Notes: a model not told the origin generated them from the letters alone. A stretch of 15,427 nucleotides of DNA from Spongiibacteraceae bacterium (GCA_030618505.1 JAUXDF010000030.1:1-15427); one strand, 5' to 3'. Numbered from the stretch's first letter, positions 1 to 7,472 are shown. Numbers and translations: made by a program.

Positions 1-387
1 GGTTTATTCATGGAAAAAGAACCGCAGCTAGGCTGGATGCTGCCGCAAAGAGAACGTTTGCAAATAAAGTTATTAAGGATCATTAAACAGCTGATCAGTT
101 TCTTCAGCAGCAAGGGGCGTTGCAAAAGGGTCATCGCCCTATATGAGAAAGCACGGGAGCTGGACCCGCTTTCAGAAGAATACTATCGCGGCCTGATACG
201 ATGCCACGCCGCCCTGGGCAACGATGGCGAAGCGCTGGCGATATATGAAAGTTGCCAGTCAATTCTCAGTGCTACCTTTGACATTAAGCCTTCAGATAAA
301 ACCAGGCAGCTTTATAAGCAAATTAAAACCGGTGATAAAGAACAATTGAAACGTGCCTGCGAACATTGTGCTCATGCTGCTGGTTAG
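1..387 (+). CDS. BTAD-containing regulator, C-terminal part (5' end outside the window)
   Basis: The reading frame is open from base 1, so this is the 3' end of a longer gene and not a 125-residue protein starting at base 10. The translation matches the bacterial transcriptional activator domain (BTAD), a TPR-like helical domain of SARP/AfsR/EmbR-type regulators. Visible signature pieces are W-x(3)-RERL near the start (LPQRERLQIKLL), then a helical repeat with ALYEKARELDPLSEEYYRGL and ALGNDGEALAIYESCQ, and the usual end IKPSDKTRQLYKQI. In this family the domain sits next to a DNA-binding or signalling module, which would lie upstream of the window. The next genes on the same strand are a small ORF and a large lipoprotein, which could be its targets (inference from position only). 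Stop codon is TAG. Confidence 0.75.
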   Translation, partial: GLFMEKEPQLGWMLPQRERLQIKLLRIIKQLISFFSSKGRCKRVIALYEKARELDPLSEEYYRGLIRCHAALGNDGEALAIYESCQSILSATFDIKPSDKTRQLYKQIKTGDKEQLKRACEHCAHAAG

Positions 388-535
388 ATAACGCCTCCTG
401 CCTTACTTTTTTTCTTGATACAACTCAATTTTCATTCTTTCTTTTGTTTTCTGTGACTTGGTTGTGACCTTTCAGGGCGCAATATTGTTATTAACCTGAG
501 CTGATTTATAGCTTCCACCCACAGCAATGGAATAG

Positions 536-764
536 ATGAAAAAGTTTTATCCTACGAATTTATCCGCGTGACATATCTCTTGAGGCGTCTTCAAGTGGTC
601 ATGGGATTGTGGGTGTTTTGGAAAGCGTTGAAGATGAAAAGCAAACCTCGTTTACCAGTCCGCAGGAACTGTGGGAAATATTGGCAGAAAAATATCCTGA
701 AAGTTTAATGATTAATCGCGAAATAAGAAAGGAAGGCCATTACCATGAATATGAAAATCTTTAA
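536..764 (+). pseudogene. small conserved-looking ORF with an apparent single-base frameshift
   Basis: From 540 to the TAA at 762-764 one frame is open and reads like a real small protein: FILRIYPRDISLEASS, then GIVGVLESVEDEKQ, then SFTSPQELWEILAEKYP. It has no usable start codon in that frame, because a TGA lies at 537-539. An ATG at 536, preceded by GGA, reads ATG AAA AAG and runs off-frame into a TGA at 569. Removing one A from the run of five would give a continuous protein beginning MKSFILRIYPRD. I recall small proteins of the pattern 'F-I-R-x-Y ... G-x-V-E ... F-x-S-x-x-E-L-W-x-I-L' near BTAD regulators, but cannot name a family. The 3' end overlaps the start of the lipoprotein gene by 20 nt, which suggests a coupled operon. 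The A run could be a true mutation, a sequencing error, or a slippage site. Confidence 0.5.
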
Positions 765-3150
765 CCATGAGCGAAACAAGCCTGTTGATAGTGTTTGGAT
801 TTTAAACTGTATGGGTTTCCTGTTGGTTTTACTGCTGTCTACTGTATTAGTTTCATGTGGAGGAGGAAGTAGTAGTGGCAGCACAGATACAACCACAACG
901 ACGGGGCAGTTCATAGATGATCCTGTACAGGGAATGGATTACAGTTGTTCATCCGGAACGAATGGCGTTACCAATGCCAGTGGAGAATATACCTGTAATA
1001 CGGGTGATGATGTAACCTTTTCAATCGGACCTGTTACGCTTGGAACCTTGTCAACACAGTCTTCATTTATTACGCCTTACTCTCTATTTCCAAATGATAC
1101 TGAGGCTGCTATTAATCTGGCTAGATTATTACAATCTATAGACTCTGATAGTAATCCCAATAACAACGTTATTACCTTAAGTTCTGCGCAGTTAAGTCTG
1201 CTTCCAACGAATACTGATTTTACAGATATTGATTTTGTTACCAATATTGAAGCAGCGCTGGGAGTAACGTTAATTGATACTATGACAGCGATGAATCATC
1301 TCAACGATGCGATTATTTTAAATGGTGGAAATGTTCCAGATGGAGGTCATCTACCAATCGCAAATGCCGGGGTGGATTTATCTGTGGTTGTACAAAATGC
1401 TATAGCACTGGATGGATCTGGTAGTTCCGATGCAGATGGAGATAACCTGACTTATTCTTGGAGCATTGCCTCAAGACCGCCTGGTAGTGATAGTTTTCTT
1501 TTTACCGGCGTCGATACTTCTACACCCATTCTGACGCCTGATGTCGTAGGTGATTATGTTGCACAACTTATTGTAAATGATGGCGTGGTCAATAGTGCAG
1601 CTGACATGGTGACGATTACTTCGACTGTCAGTGGCAATGTAAGTGATGCTCCACCTTCTTTGGCCTGGGTAAAGGAAGTGCGAGTTGAGTCTTCTGGTGG
1701 TCTAGAAGGAGGCATAGCGTTCGATTCGGATAATAACCTGTATCTTGCAGCAGAGAGCCTGATTAATTTTAATGGCGATTTAAACGTGGGTTATCAGGAT
1801 ATTCTTGTGATTAAATATGGTGCTGCTGGAGACATGTTGTGGTCTGATCAAACCGGTACTGCTAGCACCGACATGGTTGATGATATTGCATTCGATAAGA
1901 GCGCAAATGTATTGTATGTAACGGGTAGTACAACACTCTCTTTACATGATCAGGATGTCATCGGGGACAGGGATATTTACATTATTAGTTATGATGCAGA
2001 AGGCAATCGACTGTGGACCATTATGGATGGAACAGCTCAGGAAGAAAGACCCTATGGTATGGCACTGGATTCGTCGGGAAATATTTTTATAGCAGGCGTA
2101 ACACATGGTAATTTTGATGGTAATACTGTTGCTCCCACTGGAAGAGATATTTTCGTCGCTAAATACAATAGTTCGGGAACAAAAATCTGGACCCGTCAAC
2201 TACAGGGAGATAACTGGGAAAGAGCCGGAGGTATAGCTGTAGATTCGAGTGATAATATTTATATCACCGGTTACACAGGCAGTGATAAGTTAGGTGGTGA
2301 AGTAACTAATGGCTCAATAAATTCGTTTGTTATTAAATATAGTAATGGTGGAGTTAGGTTATGGACAAGGATAATAAGTAGTGCTAACTCAGAATATGGG
2401 CATGGTGTCGCGACTGATTCAAATGATAATGTTTTTGTTACAGGTATGACCACGGGTGATTTTGAGGGCAATATCAACCAGGGTGGATATGACCAGTTTA
2501 CAGCCAAATATAATACCAATGGTGCACTGATATGGATAACTTTAACTGGCGGCGCGCAAACAGATGTTGGTAGAGATATTGTCGTGGACTCTTTTGATCG
2601 TATCTATATTGCAGGTTCTATCGGTAAGTTAGAATCTGGAGACATCTTTGATTCAGGATTAACCATGTTTGATACCGATGGTGTAGAAGTATGGAATGTA
2701 CAGAGTAGCCCTGAATATGGGACGATTAGAACTGATCAGGCCTATTATCTGGCTCTTGATTCCGCCGAAAATATTTATATCAATGGTACAACTTATGGTT
2801 CATTTTTATCCATTGATGAGGCGGCCAGTAATAAGGTATTTGTAGCCAAGTATAACAAGAGTGTTGCGGGAGGTCCATATAGTGTGGGTGGTTATGTAAC
2901 TGACGCAATAGGCAGTTTTACCTTAACCAATAATGGTGGTGATGACCTGTTTATTCTGGAGGATGGAGATTATAAGTTTGATACTCTGCTAAACGATGGA
3001 GCAGCATATAATGTTGAAGTTCTGGAAGGTAGTGATACCAGTCAGGGGCATGCGTGCGAGGTACTGACCGGTGGCTCTAATGGTGATGGTAGTGGAACCA
3101 TAAGTGGCGCCGATGTAACTGATATTCAGGTGAGATGTGCCGGGATTTAA
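745..3150 (+). CDS. lipoprotein with PKD-like domain and SBBP beta-propeller repeats
   Basis: An 801-residue predicted surface or periplasmic lipoprotein. Residues 1-38 form a lipoprotein signal: charged start, hydrophobic stretch (about 23-36) and lipobox LVSC with Cys38, then a Gly/Ser/Thr-rich linker. Residues 55-100 resemble a domain frequent in such lipoproteins (GQFIDDPVQGMDYSC, then a Gly-rich TLG motif). Residues 203-292 are a PKD/REJ-like Ig fold (ANAGVDLSV, LDGSGSSDADGD, LTYSWS, YVAQLIVNDG). Residues 305-705 contain several SBBP-type repeats of about 50 residues, each with a DSSGNIYIAG-like strand, then D-x-F-V-A-KYN and GTKIWTRQ-like strands. Residues 709-801 are a separate beta-rich domain with two Cys. 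AGGAAGG at 729-735 is the ribosome site for ATG 745; ATG 751 is an alternative. The gene looks more AT-rich at third positions than its neighbours. Ligand and role are unknown; binding or adhesion is a guess. Confidence 0.85.
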   Translation: MNMKIFNHERNKPVDSVWILNCMGFLLVLLLSTVLVSCGGGSSSGSTDTTTTTGQFIDDPVQGMDYSCSSGTNGVTNASGEYTCNTGDDVTFSIGPVTLGTLSTQSSFITPYSLFPNDTEAAINLARLLQSIDSDSNPNNNVITLSSAQLSLLPTNTDFTDIDFVTNIEAALGVTLIDTMTAMNHLNDAIILNGGNVPDGGHLPIANAGVDLSVVVQNAIALDGSGSSDADGDNLTYSWSIASRPPGSDSFLFTGVDTSTPILTPDVVGDYVAQLIVNDGVVNSAADMVTITSTVSGNVSDAPPSLAWVKEVRVESSGGLEGGIAFDSDNNLYLAAESLINFNGDLNVGYQDILVIKYGAAGDMLWSDQTGTASTDMVDDIAFDKSANVLYVTGSTTLSLHDQDVIGDRDIYIISYDAEGNRLWTIMDGTAQEERPYGMALDSSGNIFIAGVTHGNFDGNTVAPTGRDIFVAKYNSSGTKIWTRQLQGDNWERAGGIAVDSSDNIYITGYTGSDKLGGEVTNGSINSFVIKYSNGGVRLWTRIISSANSEYGHGVATDSNDNVFVTGMTTGDFEGNINQGGYDQFTAKYNTNGALIWITLTGGAQTDVGRDIVVDSFDRIYIAGSIGKLESGDIFDSGLTMFDTDGVEVWNVQSSPEYGTIRTDQAYYLALDSAENIYINGTTYGSFLSIDEAASNKVFVAKYNKSVAGGPYSVGGYVTDAIGSFTLTNNGGDDLFILEDGDYKFDTLLNDGAAYNVEVLEGSDTSQGHACEVLTGGSNGDGSGTISGADVTDIQVRCAGI

Positions 3151-3195
3151 GGTGGAGCCTAAAAGGCAGGTTTTAACAGTTAATTTGTAATATTC

Positions 3196-3223
3196 ATGTC
3201 CCAGCCTAAAATAGCTGGGACAT
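3196..3223. terminator. hairpin downstream of the lipoprotein gene
   Basis: A perfect 10-bp inverted repeat, ATGTCCCAGC / GCTGGGACAT, with an 8-nt loop lies 45 bases after the lipoprotein stop codon. There is no long T run after it, only TAATTA, so it may be a weak terminator or an mRNA 3'-end stabiliser. Confidence 0.5.
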
Positions 3224-3306
3224 TAATTACCCTGAAAACCTCACCATTATAAGAAATAAAAAAAGAGAAAAATCTTAAGGTATACCTGAGTCATAAACGA
3301 CCTTAG

Positions 3307-3859
3307 GACAGGCACTCAATAATTGACAACCTACCAGCCCCCTATTACCACATTATTTCCCGCTGCGTACCCAAAGCGTTTCACGGGGTAGGCTCTCCGG
3401 CGTACCTATCTTTGTGGTATCGATCACAGCACCGGAAAAGACTACGAACACCGCCGGCAATGGATTGTAAATCGGATCCGAATTCTTTCATCCCTTTTCA
3501 GTATCGACATTTGCTCTTATGCCATAATGTCCAATCACTACCACCTTGCACTAAAGCTGTGTCCGAAGCAGGCTGAAGCCTGGACCGACGTTGAAGTCAT
3601 TCAACTCTGGACCAGTCTGTATAAAGGCCCACTGCTGGTACAAAAATGGCAGGCAGGTGAGCCGCTAATTCAGGCAGAGCGACAAACTGTCAGTGATTGC
3701 ATAACCCTCTACCGCCAAAGGCTGGGTAGTTTAAGTTGGTTTATGAAATGCCTGAACGAGCCCATTGCTCGGGAGGCTAATAAAGAAGATGGCTGCACAG
3801 GCCATTTCTGGGAATCGCGCTTTAAATCACAGGCCTTACTCACGGAGGAAAGTAGCTAA
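3307..3859 (+). pseudogene. decayed Y1 (RAYT/IS200-like) transposase
   Basis: Translated pieces match the transposase family with a YYH...SRCVRR N-terminus and an HUH nuclease motif. Piece one (3307-3369) reads LPAPYYHIISRCV. Piece two (3398-3859) reads RRTYLCGIDHSTGKDYEHRR, then SIDICSYAIMSNHYHLAL (HYH is the metal-binding HUH pair), then SWFMKCLNEPIAREANKEDG and GHFWESRFKSQALL. The two pieces are separated by 28 inserted bases (3370-3397) that shift the frame. There is no start codon for piece one; a TAG lies in frame just upstream at 3304. The C-terminus stops at TEESS, where relatives continue into a further helix. The gene is therefore dead in at least three ways. In this family the enzyme mobilises or maintains REP-like palindromes, which are plentiful in this window. 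Confidence 0.8.
3370..3397 (+). repeat. 28-nt insertion matching the apex motif at 11243-11270
   Basis: These 28 bases interrupt the transposase reading frame between codons for Val and Arg-Arg of the conserved RCVRR motif. They match 11243-11270 at 26 of 28 positions; the core CGTTTCACGGGG is identical. Together with the flanking TA they form a hairpin, TACCC / GGGTA. The boundary is tight: removing 3370-3397 (or 3371-3398) restores the family motif exactly. Confidence 0.7.
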
Positions 3860-4088
3860 CCCTAACAAATTCAATCTCTTGGGCTTATCCTCCCCGCCCC
3901 ACTCAAAGATACGGCACTTACCAACATAAACCTAGCACCATCATTCAAACCCTCAAAACCCTACGCAGGCCACATTCACAGTATTTATAGCAAGTATAAC
4001 AATTATAAATTTCACCTATTGCTGTTTGCTGACTAATATTCATCCCACATATAGCAAACGCTACAACACCCAACCTTAAGGATCCATC
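3860..4088 (+). promoter_or_regulatory. aceA leader region with an inverted repeat
   Basis: A stretch of 229 bases without a gene between the transposase remnant and aceA. An AT-rich segment at 3985-4012 (TATAAC, TATAAA) is the likely promoter region, but I cannot assign -35 and -10 boxes firmly. A 7-bp inverted repeat, GTTTGCT (4024-4030) and AGCAAAC (4053-4059), lies between it and the ribosome site TAAGGA (4077-4082), six bases before ATG 4089. The repeat may be an operator or an RNA hairpin. Confidence 0.35.
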
Positions 4089-4310
4089 ATGTCAGAGTAT
4101 TCAAAAGGCATAGACGAGCTAAGCACCCTGCGCGACGCCAACAAAGAAACCTGGGCAGCTATTAGCCCCGAATCAGCCATGCGTATGCGTATGCAAAACC
4201 GTTTCCGCACCGGTCTCGATATTGCACGCTACACAGCGGATATCATGCGTCAAGACATGGAGAACTATGACAACGACAGTGCTAAATACACCCAATCACT
4301 GGGTTGCTAG
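4089..4310 (+). CDS. aceA: N-terminal fragment of isocitrate lyase
   Basis: This 73-residue ORF is what is translated if the TAG at 4308 is obeyed. It matches the N-terminal helical segment of Pseudomonas-type AceA (MRMQNRFRTGLDIARYTADI) and has the strong ribosome site TAAGGA. It lacks every catalytic residue, so it would be non-functional alone. Confidence 0.75.
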   Translation: MSEYSKGIDELSTLRDANKETWAAISPESAMRMRMQNRFRTGLDIARYTADIMRQDMENYDNDSAKYTQSLGC

Positions 4311-4334
4311 CATGGTTTTATCGGTCAACAGAAG

Positions 4335-5681
4335 ATGATTTCTATCAAGAAACACTTTGAAAATACCGACCGTCGTTATTTGTACCTTTCCGGCTGGATG
4401 GTTGCTGCGTTGCGATCCGAATTCGGTCCTTTGCCTGATCAGTCAATGCACGAGAAAACATCTGTTGCCAGCCTTATCGGCGAGCTATACACCTTCCTGC
4501 GCCAGGCAGATGCGCGTGAACTGGGCGGGCTTTTTCGCCAACTGGATACTGCTCGTCAATCTGGCGATGCGGCCAAAGAAAAAGACACGCAAGCCGCTAT
4601 CGACGGCTACGTCACACACGTTGTACCTATTATTGCCGATATTGATGCCGGTTTCGGCAACGCCGAAGCAACTTACCTGATGGCAAAACAAATGATTGAA
4701 GCCGGTGCTTGCTGTATTCAGATCGAGAACCAGGTATCTGATGAAAAACAGTGTGGTCACCAGGATGGCAAAGTAACCGTTCCTCATGAAGATTTCCTCG
4801 CTAAGATTCGCGCGGTTCGTTATGCATTTTTAGAGTTGGGGGTTGATAATGGCGTTATCGTTGCGCGTACCGACTCTCTTGGTGCCGGCCTTACCAAGCA
4901 GATTGCCATCACTCACGAGCCAGGTGATTTGGGCGATCAATACAATTCATTCCTGGACTGTGAAGAGCTATCGATCGATGAGATGAACCATGGTGACGTT
5001 CTTATCAAGCAACACGGTAAACTGGTTCGACCCAAGCGCCTACCTAGCAACCTGTTCCAGTTCAAAAAAGGAACCGGTGAAGCGCGCTGCGTAATGGACT
5101 GCATTACCTCTCTGCAAAATGGTGCAGATCTGTTATGGATCGAAACTGAGAAGCCTCACGTGGCACAGATTGGTGGCATGGTTGACGAAATCCGCAAGGT
5201 TGTACCTAATGCCAAACTGGTTTACAACAACTCCCCTTCTTTCAACTGGACCTTGAACTTCCGCCAGCAGATTTTTGATATCTGGAGCGAAGAAGGAAAA
5301 GACGTTTCTGCTTATGACCGAGATGGTTTAATGAGCGAGAAATATGATGAAACCGACCTGTCAATCGCTGCAGATGAAAAAATCCGTACTTTCCAGGCTG
5401 ACTCTGCACGTGAAGCGGGTATTTTCCACCACTTGATTACTCTGCCGACTTATCACACCGCCGCTCTGTCTACTGACAACCTGGCGAAGGAGTACTTCGG
5501 CGATCAAGGCATGCTTGGTTACGTTAAAGGTGTACAACGCAAGGAGATCCGCCAAGGTATCGCCTGTGTTAAACACCAGAACATGGCCGGTTCTGATATG
5601 GGCGACGATCACAAGGAATACTTCTCTGGAGATGCGGCGCTGAAGGCCTCGGGCAAAGACAATACTATGAATCAGTTTTGA
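4335..5681 (+). CDS. aceA: C-terminal major fragment of isocitrate lyase
   Basis: The frame after the TAG contains an ATG at 4335 (codon 83 of the full gene) and runs 448 residues. It carries the barrel and all active-site motifs, including KQCGH at residues 138-142 of this piece. It has no convincing ribosome site (only CAGAAG directly before the ATG), so expression would need coupling to the upstream fragment, 24 bases away, or stop-codon readthrough. Annotation software would probably report this piece as the whole protein. Confidence 0.8.
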   Translation: MISIKKHFENTDRRYLYLSGWMVAALRSEFGPLPDQSMHEKTSVASLIGELYTFLRQADARELGGLFRQLDTARQSGDAAKEKDTQAAIDGYVTHVVPIIADIDAGFGNAEATYLMAKQMIEAGACCIQIENQVSDEKQCGHQDGKVTVPHEDFLAKIRAVRYAFLELGVDNGVIVARTDSLGAGLTKQIAITHEPGDLGDQYNSFLDCEELSIDEMNHGDVLIKQHGKLVRPKRLPSNLFQFKKGTGEARCVMDCITSLQNGADLLWIETEKPHVAQIGGMVDEIRKVVPNAKLVYNNSPSFNWTLNFRQQIFDIWSEEGKDVSAYDRDGLMSEKYDETDLSIAADEKIRTFQADSAREAGIFHHLITLPTYHTAALSTDNLAKEYFGDQGMLGYVKGVQRKEIRQGIACVKHQNMAGSDMGDDHKEYFSGDAALKASGKDNTMNQF

Positions 5682-5693
5682 TTTTATAGTTTT

Positions 5694-5726
5694 AAAAAAA
5701 AGGGCAAACATTGTTTGCCCTTTTTT
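5694..5726. terminator. intrinsic terminator after aceA, probably bidirectional
   Basis: GGGCAAAC (5702-5709), loop ATT, GTTTGCCC (5713-5720), then six T. A run of A precedes the stem, so the same hairpin is also followed by T on the minus strand and can end transcription of the convergent phosphotransferase gene. Confidence 0.95.
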
Positions 5727-5748
5727 ATGTTTGAAAAAAACCTATCTA

Positions 5749-5770
5749 TTCCCTCGAAAGGCCGAGGGAA
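5749..5770 (-). terminator. second hairpin, after the phosphotransferase gene
   Basis: A perfect 8-bp stem, TTCCCTCG / CGAGGGAA, with a 6-nt loop sits 10 bases after the minus-strand stop codon. On the minus strand it is followed after eight bases by a run of seven T. It may act together with the aceA terminator. Confidence 0.55.
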
Positions 5771-5779
5771 TTTACACAA

Positions 5780-6829
5780 CTATTTTCCAGCCTTACACTC
5801 TTCTAACATTTGCGCAACAAAAGGCACAGAAAAGTTAGGGATCACTCCCAGCCCAGCAGCCTTCATGCCTATAAGCTTTTTCTCCAAAATGATCCCATAG
5901 CGCATTGCCGCAAACAGATCATAATAACTACTGTTGTCAATCGGCAACCCGGTCAGCTCATGCCACTGCGGATACATATCAGCGCGCTGGGGCAAACCGG
6001 AAACCGGCTCCACACCAAGGCCTACGCTATTGATATGATCAACCCAGTACCACCAGGCAGCATCCATTAAAGGATCGCCCAGGCTTGCCATTTCCCAATC
6101 AATAACCGCTGCAGGCGCCAGATCTTGCCAAATAATATTCCCGACTCGACAATCCCCCCAACAAAGACGCAAGGGGCCATCTTTTGGCGCATTGGCTTTA
6201 ATAAATGCCATCGCTTCACGAAATTCAGGGGCTGCCTTATCGTGCAGATCACCAACAAACAGGGCATCAAATTTATCTATCTCATGCTGAACCGGCGATT
6301 GCCCTGCCTTAGACTTTGGTAAAGTAGGCAGGTCATATTTATCCATATCCAGCATATGAATTTTGGAGATGGTTTCAAGACCGTTTCGCCACATGGTAGC
6401 TCGCTGCTCTTCACTCAGCTCAGTCACCCAGCTACCAAAAGCAAAAGGAGGGTTATCGGTGGGGATCTTGCCATCGATAAAATTCATCATGTAAAAGTCA
6501 GAACCCAGCAGCGACTTGTCAGATTCAAAACCGATCATCGAAGGCGCCGGAATACCTTCCTCACCAATAAGCTCCATCAGGTCGTACTGCAACTTCAAAT
6601 CGTGAGAATCAAATACCTGGCTATCAACGGGCTCCATACGGAATACAAACTTGTTCTCTTTACCGCCGTAATTCGCGTTCAACAGCAGAGTTACGCTACT
6701 CTCGCCGCTCTCCTCCGGGAACTTAAGTTCATCCAGCTTGATATCCTGAGCATCCGGCAGCTTGGCCGCCATCCAGGACTCAATCTTTTGACGAATTTCC
6801 TCAAGATCCCCTATTTCTTGCTTGGCCAT
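5780..6829 (-). CDS. phosphotransferase family protein (APH / ACAD10-11 type)
   Basis: A 349-residue protein of the APH-like kinase fold, in the branch related to the kinase domain of ACAD10/ACAD11. These act on small hydroxylated molecules such as hydroxyacyl-CoA; the substrate here is unknown. Residues about 45-66 form the N-lobe strands (SVTLLLNANYGGKENKFVFR). The catalytic loop is at 224-231 (WGDCRVGN), with Asp226 and Asn231, and the metal-binding IDWE at 243-246 is followed by MASLGDPLMDAAWW. Most APH-like proteins read HGD where this one has WGD; I recall a subfamily with WGD, so it is probably active. GGGGA lies about 10 bases before the ATG. The neighbouring SDR genes fit a role in lipid or alcohol breakdown, which is an inference. 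Confidence 0.85.
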   Translation of the reverse strand: MAKQEIGDLEEIRQKIESWMAAKLPDAQDIKLDELKFPEESGESSVTLLLNANYGGKENKFVFRMEPVDSQVFDSHDLKLQYDLMELIGEEGIPAPSMIGFESDKSLLGSDFYMMNFIDGKIPTDNPPFAFGSWVTELSEEQRATMWRNGLETISKIHMLDMDKYDLPTLPKSKAGQSPVQHEIDKFDALFVGDLHDKAAPEFREAMAFIKANAPKDGPLRLCWGDCRVGNIIWQDLAPAAVIDWEMASLGDPLMDAAWWYWVDHINSVGLGVEPVSGLPQRADMYPQWHELTGLPIDNSSYYDLFAAMRYGIILEKKLIGMKAAGLGVIPNFSVPFVAQMLEECKAGK

Positions 6830-7009
6830 TTTAATATAATCCCCATAAGTTATTGTTGATTTACTATTTTTTAGGCGCGCGGAGAAAAGCAGTCAAAAGG
6901 AAGAGAGAAACACATCTGCGACTTCACCGAGGCATCTCTACCCCGGATTTTTAGAACGCGGTCTTTAGAATTGAAAAAAGCTCACTCGCTTAAGCGGTAT
7001 TTAAGCACT

Positions 7010-7201
7010 TCAGGACTTGTTACCAAGAGAGATATGCTTTGGGCCAGCCATGCTCTGTTGACCACTGACACCAGAGTTAATATTGTCGATCTTACCACCG
7101 CCTTCAAGAAAAGCTTTGGTCTGATCTTCAATAGATTGAGAGGTTTGAACCGCTGATGGTTGCTTCTTTTTTGCGGGTGCTCTTTTAGGTTTGCCGGCCA
7201 T
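7010..7201 (-). CDS. small SutA-like protein
   Basis: A 63-residue basic protein: N-terminal Lys/Ala-rich stretch (MAGKPKRAPAKKKQPS), then SIEDQTKAFLEGGGKIDNI and SGVSGQQS. The FLxxGGKIxxI core resembles the conserved part of SutA, an RNA-polymerase-binding protein of Pseudomonas, and similar short proteins occur in other Gammaproteobacteria. It lacks the long acidic N-terminal arm of P. aeruginosa SutA, so it may be a short paralogue family. A GGAT lies before ATG 7201. It stands alone, 180 bases upstream of the phosphotransferase gene on the same strand. The function is inferred from one motif only. Confidence 0.6.
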   Translation of the reverse strand: MAGKPKRAPAKKKQPSAVQTSQSIEDQTKAFLEGGGKIDNINSGVSGQQSMAGPKHISLGNKS

Positions 7202-7311
7202 GATCGATCCATAATTTTAAAATAATAGCCAATTATACACGATTTAAGGTTTTTTTGTCGTCTGCGTTGAATATCCATAAACACATTAAGATGACCCTGC
7301 TCAATGACAGG

Positions 7312-7327
7312 CTAATTAACACTACCT
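7312..7327 (+). repeat. 16-bp direct repeat, left copy
   Basis: CTAATTAACACTACCT directly precedes the foldback element and is repeated without mismatch at 7470-7485. It could be an unusually long target-site duplication or a recombination site. Confidence 0.85.
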
Positions 7328-7472
7328 AGTGTCCATCCAGAAATTAAACAAAGAGGTCATGGCCAACGTAAATCTTGCGACTTAAAGGCCTTGAAAAGGC
7401 CTAGGAGCTAGATTTGCGTTGGCCATGACCGGACTTAATTTTCGAAAATCAGCAGTTTCTGGATGGGCACTA
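7327..7472. mobile_element. nested foldback (MITE-like) element, 146 bp
   Basis: Three nested inverted repeats share one centre region. The outer arms are 17 bp (7327-7343 and 7456-7472, one mismatch; TAGTGTCCATCCAGAAA against its complement). The middle arms start GGTCATGGCCAACG at 7355-7368 and pair with 7417-7430, then continue to about 7375/7410 with one mismatch. The inner arms are AGGCCTT (7386-7392) and AAGGCCT (7396-7402). The internal loop is asymmetric and holds the palindrome TTTTCGAAAA (7439-7448). There is no coding capacity. Flanking 16-bp direct repeats support insertion as a unit. It lies between the SutA-like gene and an SDR gene, both on the minus strand. Confidence 0.8.

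Larger units (their letters stand above)
4089..5681 (+). pseudogene. aceA: isocitrate lyase, interrupted by an in-frame TAG at codon 74
   Basis: Read through one stop codon, this is a complete 530-residue isocitrate lyase of the long Pseudomonas type, the glyoxylate-shunt enzyme that splits isocitrate into glyoxylate and succinate in the cytoplasm. The part before the stop ends RYTADIMRQDMENYD...TQSLGC; the part after begins HGFIGQQKMISIKKH. Relatives read CWHGFIGQQK, so TAG at 4308-4310 stands where TGG (Trp) is expected, a single G-to-A change with no frame change. Downstream the protein is well conserved: PIIADIDAGFGNAEATY, the catalytic KQCGH loop (Cys222 in full-length numbering), LLWIETEKPH and YNNSPSFNW. 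The gene has a good ribosome site and its own terminator. Either the enzyme is lost or split, the stop is read through, or the base is a sequencing error. I am sure of the family and of the TAG, not of the consequence. Confidence 0.93.

Noticed and set aside
447..468. Direct repeat TGTGAC-TTGGT-TGTGAC upstream of the small ORF
   Set aside because: Short, direct and not inverted, so it does not fit a CRP site (TGTGA-N6-TCACA); could be chance.
4485..5711. Minus-strand ORFs inside aceA
   Set aside because: The plus strand encodes conserved isocitrate lyase throughout; these are antisense shadows.
6356..6859. 167-residue plus-strand ORF antisense to the phosphotransferase gene
   Set aside because: Shadow of a well-supported gene; composition is biased and no domain is recognisable.
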